From: CANKHA01 sp035652315
Lineage (GTDB): Bacteria; Pseudomonadota; Alphaproteobacteria; Rhizobiales; Xanthobacteraceae
Direction: 5' to 3'
NCBI GenBank assembly: GCA_035652315.1
Contig: DASREA010000063.1
Coordinates: 1-43,465 of the forward strand
DNA: 43,465 nucleotides
Shown here: positions 1 through 6,358 of the stretch, piece by piece
Layout: every line of letters begins with the position of its first letter
Numbering within the stretch: the first letter of the stretch is position 1
The notes under the pieces: generated by a model
What the model was told of the DNA's origin: nothing
Databases searched by the model: none
Seen by the model: the letters and a program-made list of their open reading frames with translations, nothing else
Translations under genes and position numbers: made by a program

Positions 1-32
1 GCCAAGGCGGCGGAGAAATAGCCGCCGCGCGC

Positions 33-1013
33 CTACTCGATCCCCGCCGCGCGCAGATACTGCCGGTCGACGAAGCGCTCGGCATCCGGCAGCGGTTTCT
101 TCAGCACCCCCGCTTCGCCCATGAAATCGATCGCCGCCTGCATGCCCTTGGGGTTGATTTCACCTCGTTGCGGCAGGACATGGCGCTCCGGTTCGAAATA
201 GAGCGCCAGCGTGAGCTGTGCGTTGGCTTCGGAATAACCCGTGGTGTCGGCGATGGTCTTGAGCACTTCGCTGCGATGGGCGGGGTCGCGAATGAATCGG
301 AATGCCGCGGCCAGCGCACGCACGTAGCCGACAATGGCATCGCGATGCAGGGCGGCCCAGGATTTACGCACCGCCGTCACGGTATAGACGAATTGGGGAA
401 CGGCCTCCGTCGACAGCCCGAGCAGCCGATAGCCCTGACGCATCGCCACGAAATCCTGCGGCTGGCCGAGCGGCACCGCATAGCAATCGCCGGACATCAG
501 GCAGGAAAGCCGGTCCGGCGTGCCGTCGACGAATTGCGAGCGGAAGTCCTGCGGACCGAGCCCATGGACGGCCAGCAGCTTGCGGATGGAGACGGTGATC
601 GAGCCATTTTCCGCTGCAAGCCCGATCATCTTTCCCTTCAGGTCGGCATAGCTTTTGATCTCCGGCCGCGCGATCAGGCTGTAAACGGGATTATTGAATT
701 CGGTGGCGATGGCGACGGCATCGTTGCCCTTCAGCGCGGCCTGGATGAGAAACGGCGTCGCTACGTGGCTGATGTCGGCGCTGCCGTCGTGCAGCGCTTC
801 GATCATCTTTTCGCCGCCGCCGGAAACGGGCACGATGCTGACATCCAGCCCTTCGCGGACAAAAAAACGCTGCCGCTCGGCCACCAATACCGGCAAGGCA
901 AAAATGCTGCGCATGGCCGAGTAAGCCTGCCCGTAGCGCAGCTTTAAGGGCTGGGCGGATGCCGGCGGGATGCCGAGGAGCAAAAAGATGGCGAGGCAGT
1001 AGCGTAACCGCAT
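33..1013 (-). CDS. ABC transporter substrate-binding protein, NMT1/SsuA-like
   Basis: A 326-residue exported protein that resembles periplasmic solute-binding proteins of the NMT1/THI5/SsuA group, which deliver small organic ligands to ABC importers. The start chosen (ATG at 1013) places a clean signal peptide first: two Arg residues, a Leu-rich core and an ASA-Q cleavage site near residue 20; the longer in-frame start at 1049 would bury it. After cleavage come the usual features: an early segment LRYGQAYS, the VAERQRFFVREGLDV motif for 'helix then strand', and SYADLKGKMIGL, typical of the second lobe. No permease or ATPase gene lies in the visible neighbourhood, so it may serve a remote transporter or be an orphan sensor. 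It follows the 134-residue secreted protein by 14 bases and probably ends that small operon. Ligand unknown. Confidence 0.8.
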   Translation of the reverse strand: MRLRYCLAIFLLLGIPPASAQPLKLRYGQAYSAMRSIFALPVLVAERQRFFVREGLDVSIVPVSGGGEKMIEALHDGSADISHVATPFLIQAALKGNDAVAIATEFNNPVYSLIARPEIKSYADLKGKMIGLAAENGSITVSIRKLLAVHGLGPQDFRSQFVDGTPDRLSCLMSGDCYAVPLGQPQDFVAMRQGYRLLGLSTEAVPQFVYTVTAVRKSWAALHRDAIVGYVRALAAAFRFIRDPAHRSEVLKTIADTTGYSEANAQLTLALYFEPERHVLPQRGEINPKGMQAAIDFMGEAGVLKKPLPDAERFVDRQYLRAAGIE

Positions 1014-1027
1014 CGTGGCAGGCCCCA

Positions 1028-1432
1028 CTACCCGCGCTGCAACGTGCATTGCGTTTCGATCGGCGTCTTGGGATCGGCGCCGGGCAGCGTGCGGCGGAAG
1101 GTGCCGGCCGGCTTATAACCCTCCTTCTCGCAACTGACCTCGACATTCTTGGGATCGACATCGACGCTGAATCCCGGAACCTTATAGAGCCCGAGCGCAT
1201 CGCTGTGGGTGACCACGCCGCCCCGATCCTTGATCGTAACGCTTACCTTGGCGTCGGCGATCGCATTGCCGTCGGTGTCCTTGACGAAGCCGAAATACGG
1301 CGGCCCGACATTTTCATCGTGGTCCTCGTCCTCGCCAAACATGGTGCCGCCGGCATGCGCCGTGAACGAAAGCAGGCTGAGACCAAGGATCATCGCGGCG
1401 ACGGGGCAAGGATGCCCGCGTAATCGATTCAT
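1028..1432 (-). CDS. Secreted carboxypeptidase-regulatory-like (beta-sandwich) protein
   Basis: A 134-residue protein with an N-terminal signal peptide (residues 1-27, ending THA-GG) and then a strongly acidic stretch EDEDHDE at 34-40. Residues 45-132 read as a single carboxypeptidase-regulatory-like domain: GFVKDTDGNAIADAKVSV is the typical first pair of strands, followed by the GLYKVPG turn. Two cysteines, C101 and C129, could form a disulfide in the periplasm. ATG at 1432 was chosen because the signal peptide begins there; the upstream in-frame stretch is Ser/Arg-rich and unconvincing. Such domains are binding or structural modules, not enzymes. It lies between a membrane protein gene and a solute-binding protein gene and probably shares their transcript. 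Function unknown; the acidic stretch might bind a metal, which is inference only. Confidence 0.7.
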   Translation of the reverse strand: MNRLRGHPCPVAAMILGLSLLSFTAHAGGTMFGEDEDHDENVGPPYFGFVKDTDGNAIADAKVSVTIKDRGGVVTHSDALGLYKVPGFSVDVDPKNVEVSCEKEGYKPAGTFRRTLPGADPKTPIETQCTLQRG

Positions 1433-1484
1433 CGAGCGGCCCTCGGACGACGGCAGCGCAAAGACGCGCGCGCCTCCTCCGTTT

Positions 1485-1823
1485 CTAGCGCAGAAAATAG
1501 ACTCTGAGGAGGTAGAGGAAAGCAAGGATCACAAATGCGGGAACCACCCAGGCCAGCCCGGTCCACAACCGCTTCGCCCAAGGGCCCGGAATGAACGTGG
1601 CAAGCAGGCCGGCCGCGGCGCCTCCCAAACCCGCTGTCGCGATCCAGCCATACCAATACATCGCCGGTCCGCTTCTCTGCGGCGCGGCGAGAAATTCGAA
1701 TTGCTTGGTCAGCGGGTGATAGGTGAAAAGGGCCAGATTGTATTCGACCGCCGCCAGATAAAACAGCGCGGCGGCTCCGGCGAAAGTTACGGCAAAGACC
1801 GGAAGCGCGCGTGGCAATGTCAT
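1485..1823 (-). CDS. Small membrane protein with three predicted helices
   Basis: A 112-residue hydrophobic protein that I do not recognise. Hydrophobic segments lie at about residues 7-26, 56-77 and 88-110, with a polar stretch carrying Tyr, His and Pro between the first two and a basic end (RVYFLR). Its ATG overlaps the stop codon of the upstream four-helix protein in an ATGA arrangement (1820-1823), so the two are almost certainly translationally coupled and made in a fixed ratio. This suggests two subunits of one inner-membrane complex. No catalytic motif is visible. The 52-base gap to the next gene downstream has no clear terminator. Confidence 0.65.
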   Translation of the reverse strand: MTLPRALPVFAVTFAGAAALFYLAAVEYNLALFTYHPLTKQFEFLAAPQRSGPAMYWYGWIATAGLGGAAAGLLATFIPGPWAKRLWTGLAWVVPAFVILAFLYLLRVYFLR

Positions 1824-2284
1824 GACCCGAAGCCTCGGATATTATTGAGGATGTGCCCGACGATAAAGCTCCACCACACGATCAGGGCCAATATTGTGGT
1901 GAGTCCCGCGCGCGTCGTCTGCTGGCTGGGGTCGAGCGGCTTGCGCCAGAAGTACCAATACGCCGGCAGCAGCAGCAAACCGATCACCGCAAAATGCTCC
2001 TTCAGTTCAAACAGCCCATTGGCGGCGTTCATCCGCAACTGCTCGAGCATGATGCGCACGGTGACACGATAGGTTGGGTAGATGATCGCCCCGAGCGTCA
2101 TGGTGGCGGCGTAAAGGAGCACGACGGCATTGGCGTAAGATGTGCCTGGCACGGCACGAAAGCGCGTGACGAAGGAGCCGGAGGCGGCCGGCGCCGGCAG
2201 CCAAACGCTGACCGCCTGGTGGGTAATGGCGCCGAGCAGCGTGACGGCAAGCAAAGCATGAATGATGAGAAGCGTCGTAATCAT
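1820..2284 (-). CDS. Four-helix membrane protein with histidines in its helices
   Basis: A 154-residue membrane protein of unknown family. Predicted helices lie at about residues 4-28, 50-70, 96-113 and 127-146. Histidines occur at positions 9, 22, 97 and 144: two in helix 1 spaced 13 residues apart, one at the start of helix 3 and one in helix 4. That spacing and placement is reminiscent of bis-histidine haem b proteins, but I cannot name a family, so haem binding is inference. ATG at 2284 was chosen because it opens directly into the first helix; the extra 56 residues available upstream are basic, overlap hflX and look non-coding. The gene begins 29 bases after the hflX stop, so readthrough from hfq-hflX is possible, and it overlaps the next gene by 4 bases. 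Confidence 0.65.
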   Translation of the reverse strand: MITTLLIIHALLAVTLLGAITHQAVSVWLPAPAASGSFVTRFRAVPGTSYANAVVLLYAATMTLGAIIYPTYRVTVRIMLEQLRMNAANGLFELKEHFAVIGLLLLPAYWYFWRKPLDPSQQTTRAGLTTILALIVWWSFIVGHILNNIRGFGS

Positions 2285-2313
2285 CCGGCTTTCCCCCTCC
2301 GCACTGCCGTTAT

Positions 2314-3696
2314 CTAAGACGCGTTCGATTTTCGCAAACCGAATTTCGCCTCTGCCTTTTCGGCGTTGACCGGATCGGCGCGCACCGTCATCACCAAACG
2401 GCCGTCGTCGCGGAGCGATTTTGCCACGACATCGGTGTGACGATGAAGCCAACTCGCGCCGGCGCCGTCTGCCGGATCGAGCACGAAGTCAATCGTGCGC
2501 CAGTCGCGGCTGAGACGTCCTTCAATCGCGGATTTGAGAGCATCGAGTCCCTCCCCGGTCACCGCCGAGATCAGCAGCGGCCGCCGCTCCGCAGCCTGCC
2601 GGGCGGCCAGGTTAGCCAATTGGCTTCGCCGGCCGGTGTCGAGCAGGTCGATCTTGTTCCAGATTTCAATGAGCCGCTTGTCCTCGGGCTCGATGCCGAG
2701 CTCGCGCAAGACATCGCGCACGTCCTCGGATTGCGCTTCGGTCTCCGCGTGCGCCACATCGCGCACGTGCAGGATGGCGTCGGCTTCGACCACTTCCTCC
2801 AACGTGGCGCGGAAAGCGGCGACCAGCATGGTCGGCAGATCGGAAATGAATCCGACCGTATCCGACAAAATGATGCGCTGGCCGTTGGGCATGGCGACGG
2901 CTCGCAAGGTTGGATCCAGCGTCGCGAACAGCATATCGGTCGAAAGCACGCTGGCGCGCGTCAGGGCGTTGAACAGCGTCGACTTGCCGGCATTGGTGTA
3001 ACCCACCAGGGCGGCGACGGGATAGGGCACGCGCTTGCGCGCATCCCGGTGCAGCTTGCGCGTGCGCTTGACCCTCTCCAGCTCCGCCTCGATCCGCGCC
3101 AGGCGTTCGGAGATGACGCGGCGGTCGGCTTCGATCTGGGTCTCGCCGGGGCCGCCGAGAAAGCCGAAGCCGCCGCGTTGGCGCTCCAGATGCGTCCATG
3201 ACCGGACGAGACGGCCTTTCTGATAGGTGAGATGCGCGTGCTCGACCTGCAGGGCGCCCTCACGGGTGCGGGCGCGGCGGCCGAAAATTTCCAGAATAAG
3301 CCCGGTGCGGTCGAGCACCTTGGCGCTCCACGCTCTTTCCAGATTGCGCTGCTGAACCGGAGAGACCGGACAGTCCATGACCACGAGGCCGGCTTGCTCG
3401 CTTTTCACGAGTCCCGCGATTTCCTCGACCTTGCCCTTGCCGATGTAGGTCGCCGGTGTAACGGCGCTCAGCGGCACGGTGCCGGAATCGACCACTTCGA
3501 GGTCGATGGCGCGGGCAAGTCCCACCGCCTCTTCCAGGCGCGTCTCCGGCGAACGCGGTTCCGCCGGGTGTTCGCCGCGCATTTTGGCCGGGGCGCGGCG
3601 CAGGAACGGCTCGATGACAATGGCGCGGCCGGTCTGCGAGCCCGGAGCGGCCGGACTCAGACGGTTCGCACGCGTGCTACGCCGGCGCGGCTCCAA
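2314..3696 (-). CDS. hflX: GTPase HflX
   Basis: Ribosome-associated GTPase of 460 residues, the usual size. HflX binds the 50S subunit and splits stalled or hibernating ribosomes. The N-terminal nucleotide-binding region includes TYIGKGKVEEI (about 84-94), followed by the glycine-rich GGFGFLGGPGETQIE linker (175-189) and a basic coiled coil. The G domain has G1 GYTNAGKS (232-239), G3 DTVGF (279-283) and G4 NKID (347-350). The reading frame begins with TTG at 3696, placed directly against the hfq stop codon; the next ATG (3582) would remove the segment RAIVIEPFLRR, which is conserved in rhizobial relatives, so I prefer the TTG. The hfq-hflX pair is a widespread arrangement and points to cotranscription. 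Confidence 0.95.
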   Translation of the reverse strand: MEPRRRSTRANRLSPAAPGSQTGRAIVIEPFLRRAPAKMRGEHPAEPRSPETRLEEAVGLARAIDLEVVDSGTVPLSAVTPATYIGKGKVEEIAGLVKSEQAGLVVMDCPVSPVQQRNLERAWSAKVLDRTGLILEIFGRRARTREGALQVEHAHLTYQKGRLVRSWTHLERQRGGFGFLGGPGETQIEADRRVISERLARIEAELERVKRTRKLHRDARKRVPYPVAALVGYTNAGKSTLFNALTRASVLSTDMLFATLDPTLRAVAMPNGQRIILSDTVGFISDLPTMLVAAFRATLEEVVEADAILHVRDVAHAETEAQSEDVRDVLRELGIEPEDKRLIEIWNKIDLLDTGRRSQLANLAARQAAERRPLLISAVTGEGLDALKSAIEGRLSRDWRTIDFVLDPADGAGASWLHRHTDVVAKSLRDDGRLVMTVRADPVNAEKAEAKFGLRKSNAS

Positions 3697-3957
3697 CTAG
3701 TCTTTTTCCCCGATCGGCGCCTCCTCGGCGCCTTCAAACAACTGGATCGGATGTCCCGGCATGATTGTCGAGATCGCATGCTTGTAGACGAGCTGCGAAT
3801 GCCCGTCGCGCCGCAGCAGCACGCAAAAATTATCGAACCAGGTCACCACGCCCTGCAACTTGACGCCGTTGACCAGGAAGATGGTCAAAGGCGTCTTGCC
3901 CTTGCGGACATGATTCAGGAACGTGTCTTGGAGATTTTGAGCGCGTTCGGCGGCCAT
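3697..3957 (-). CDS. hfq: RNA chaperone Hfq
   Basis: An 86-residue Hfq, the Sm-like hexameric RNA chaperone that pairs small RNAs with mRNAs. Sm1 is visible as TIFLVNGVKLQGVVTWFDNF and Sm2 as LVYKHAISTIMP, with the YKHA signature of the RNA-binding pore. The C-terminal tail is short and acidic, as in other alphaproteobacteria. The ATG at 3957 opens the typical MAAERAQNLQD start. The 164 bases between this gene and dat form the only obvious promoter-sized gap upstream, and hflX starts immediately after the hfq stop. In diazotrophic relatives (as NrfA) Hfq is needed for nifA expression, which fits its place beside ntrYX. Confidence 0.97.
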   Translation of the reverse strand: MAAERAQNLQDTFLNHVRKGKTPLTIFLVNGVKLQGVVTWFDNFCVLLRRDGHSQLVYKHAISTIMPGHPIQLFEGAEEAPIGEKD

Positions 3958-4121
3958 TGCCGTGTTCCGTTATTATGCTCGTCTGCACCGCGAGCTGTTT
4001 TTTCCTCGGCCTCCGCTCCCGATTTCTGCCCGCGGGGGCCTGGAGGTGGTATTAGATTGTAGGCCGCGAATCCGTGCAAGCCTAACTTTGATCGAAACCG
4101 GTCAAAAGGCCCCCTGCTGGC

Positions 4122-4979
4122 TCAAGTTAGCTCGCTATGACGGCGAAATTCCCGGCGCAATGCGCTGGCCAGGAGCCCCGGCGCGCCGTTGCCGATGGGG
4201 CGGCCATCCAAGCGGACCACCGGCATCACGGTCTGGCTGGCCGATGTAACAAAGGCCTCCCGCGCCGCCTGGGCCTCCTCCACCGTGAACGGCCGTTCGT
4301 CGAGGTCTAGGCCCTGCTCCTTGAGGACATCGAGCAATACGGTCCGGGTGATCCCGCGCAAGATGCCGTGCTCGGCCGGGCGGGTTACAACCTTGCCGTT
4401 GCGGTTCACGATCCAGGCGTTGCTGGAAGAGCCTTCGGTGACGTAGCCGTCTTTGTCGACGAACCAGGCTTCCTTGGCGCCTTGTTCGCGGGCGGCCTGT
4501 TTCGCCAGCACGTTGGGCAATAGCGCGATGGATTTGATGTCGACGCGATCCCAGCGATTTTCCGGAACCGTTACCACGGCAATCCCTTCGGCCGCGGTCT
4601 TCTCCGCCGCTGCCGTGTTCAGGCTGCGCGCGGTGACGACGATACTGGGCGGCGTATCCGGCGGCGGGAAGGCGTGGTCGCGCCGCGCCACGCCGCGATT
4701 CACCTGGATATAGACCAGCCCATCGCGCACCCGGTTGCGCCGCACCGTTTCCCGCAGCACCACCTCCAAGGCGGCGAGCGGCATCGGCATGGCGATACGA
4801 AGCTCGCGAAGCGAGCGTCGCAGGCGCTCCAGATGCCGGCGCTCGTCGGCGAGGCGGCCTCCCCTCACCTCGCAGACTTCGTAGACGCCGTCGGAGAATT
4901 GATAGCCGCGGTCCTCGACATGGACCATGGCCTGCGCAAAAGGCAGGTAGCGGCCGTTCACGTAGGCGACGCGGGACAT
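4122..4979 (-). CDS. dat: D-amino-acid transaminase (class IV PLP aminotransferase)
   Basis: A 285-residue fold-type IV PLP aminotransferase, most like D-alanine/D-amino-acid transaminases, which convert D-amino acids and 2-oxoglutarate to oxo acids and D-glutamate. Motifs: AYVNGRYLP at the start, VEDRGYQFSDGVYE (21-34), the PLP lysine in DIKS (K149), the cofactor-binding E182 in TEGSSSNAW, and GILRGITR downstream. Branched-chain and aminodeoxychorismate relatives share much of this, so substrate range is inferred. ATG at 4979 lies only 2 bases after the ntrX stop, which argues for translation coupled to ntrYX. Placement of dat between ntrX and hfq is, from memory, also seen in Bradyrhizobium-type genomes. 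Confidence 0.85.
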   Translation of the reverse strand: MSRVAYVNGRYLPFAQAMVHVEDRGYQFSDGVYEVCEVRGGRLADERRHLERLRRSLRELRIAMPMPLAALEVVLRETVRRNRVRDGLVYIQVNRGVARRDHAFPPPDTPPSIVVTARSLNTAAAEKTAAEGIAVVTVPENRWDRVDIKSIALLPNVLAKQAAREQGAKEAWFVDKDGYVTEGSSSNAWIVNRNGKVVTRPAEHGILRGITRTVLLDVLKEQGLDLDERPFTVEEAQAAREAFVTSASQTVMPVVRLDGRPIGNGAPGLLASALRREFRRHSELT

Positions 4980-4981
4980 GG

Positions 4982-6355
4982 TTAGCCGATTCCCAGCGCC
5001 TTGAGCTTGCGGTGCAGCGCCGAGCGCTCCATGCCGACGAATTCGGAGGTGCGCGAGATATTGCCGCTGAAGCGGTTGATCTGCGCCACCAGATATTCGC
5101 GTTCGAAGACTTCGCGCGCCTCGCGCAACGGCAGGCCCATGATGTGCTCGCCGCCGTTGCCGTTCGGCATGGCCGGCACCATCGAGCCGACGTCCTGCGG
5201 CAGCATGTTGGCGGTGACTACGGCGTCGAGATCGCCGCCGGCGAGTATCATCAGCCGCTCCACGTTGTTGCGCAATTGGCGCACGTTGCCCGGCCAATTA
5301 TGGAGTTGCAGCACGGCCATGGCGTCGGCGCCGATCCGCCGCTTGGGCAGACCGGTCGATTGCGAAATCTGCTCCATGAAATAGTCGACGAGCTCGGGAA
5401 TATCCTCGCGCCGTTCCGACAGCGACGGCACCCGGATCGGCACGACCGACAGCCGGTGATAAAGGTCCTCGCGGAATTTACCCGCCGCGACCTCCTTTTC
5501 GATGTTACGCGCGGTCGAGGAGATGATCCGCACATCGACCGAAATCTTCGCGCTACCGCCGACGCGCTGGAACGTCTGCTCCACCAGCACGCGCAGGATC
5601 TTGTTTTGCGTTTCCCGCGGCATATCGGCGATCTCGTCAATGAAAACGGTGCCGCCATTGGCTTCCTCAAGCGCGCCGATCTTGCGCTGCTGCAAGCCAT
5701 TGGCGCCTTCAACCCCAAACAGCTCGGGCTCCATGCGGTCCGGCGCCATGGCCGCCGCATTGATCGCGACGAAAGGCGCTTCGGCGCGGTTGGAAAGATT
5801 GTGGATCATTCGCGCGGCGAGCTCCTTGCCGCTGCCGGACGGCCCGATGATCAGGACGCGGCTGTTGGTGGGCGCGACTTTTTCCACGGTCTGGCGCAGT
5901 TGATTGATCGCCGACGAATGCCCGACCAAGGCCGGGGCCAGCGGCGCCAACTGTTTGAGCGCCTTGACCTCCCGCCGCAAGCGCGAGGTTTCCAGCGCGC
6001 GGTCGGCGACAAGCACGAGGCGGTCCGCCTTGAACGGCTTCTCGATGAAATCGTAAGCGCCGCGCTTGATGGCGGACACGGCGGTTTCGATGTTGCCGTG
6101 GCCCGAGATCATCACCACGGGGACTTCGGCATGCTCCTGCTTGATGGCGTCGAGCAATTGCAGGCCGTCGAGCCGGCTGCCTTGAAGCCAGATGTCGAGA
6201 AAGACGAGATTGGGCCGCCGGGCGACGATGGCGCCTAGCGCCTGGTCGCTGTCCGACGCGGTGCGGGTGTTGTAGCCCTCATCCTGGAGGATGCCGGCTA
6301 CCAGTTCGCGGATGTCCGCTTCATCGTCGACGACAAGAATATCCGCTGCTGCCAT
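4982..6355 (-). CDS. ntrX: Nitrogen response regulator NtrX
   Basis: Response regulator of the NtrY/NtrX pair, 457 residues. The receiver domain carries the acidic pair at D10-D11, phospho-acceptor D54 (VFLDIW), the T/S switch in MISGHG and K107. The AAA+ domain has Walker A GPSGSGKE (171-178), Walker B FIDE (238-241) and the WPGNVRQLRN sensor region. The C-terminal Fis-type helix-turn-helix ends in ERSALHRKLKALGI. Where NtrC-type activators have GAFTGA for touching sigma-54, this protein reads VEGANGLQQRK (around 215-225), so it probably does not open sigma-54 promoters; this loss is known for NtrX of Rhizobiales. It follows ntrY by 3 bases. Roles in relatives include nitrogen metabolism, cell envelope and redox control. 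Confidence 0.95.
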   Translation of the reverse strand: MAAADILVVDDEADIRELVAGILQDEGYNTRTASDSDQALGAIVARRPNLVFLDIWLQGSRLDGLQLLDAIKQEHAEVPVVMISGHGNIETAVSAIKRGAYDFIEKPFKADRLVLVADRALETSRLRREVKALKQLAPLAPALVGHSSAINQLRQTVEKVAPTNSRVLIIGPSGSGKELAARMIHNLSNRAEAPFVAINAAAMAPDRMEPELFGVEGANGLQQRKIGALEEANGGTVFIDEIADMPRETQNKILRVLVEQTFQRVGGSAKISVDVRIISSTARNIEKEVAAGKFREDLYHRLSVVPIRVPSLSERREDIPELVDYFMEQISQSTGLPKRRIGADAMAVLQLHNWPGNVRQLRNNVERLMILAGGDLDAVVTANMLPQDVGSMVPAMPNGNGGEHIMGLPLREAREVFEREYLVAQINRFSGNISRTSEFVGMERSALHRKLKALGIG

Positions 6356-6358
6356 GAC

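Noticed and set aside
1..21. Possible 3' end of a plus-strand gene (AKAAEK then TAG) at the left edge
   Set aside because: Six codons cannot be distinguished from chance; a convergent gene may exist outside the window.
5012..6238. Long plus-strand ORF of 408 codons
   Set aside because: It is fully antisense to ntrX, has a composition rich in Arg, His and Asp typical of mirrored GC-rich coding DNA, and matches no fold.
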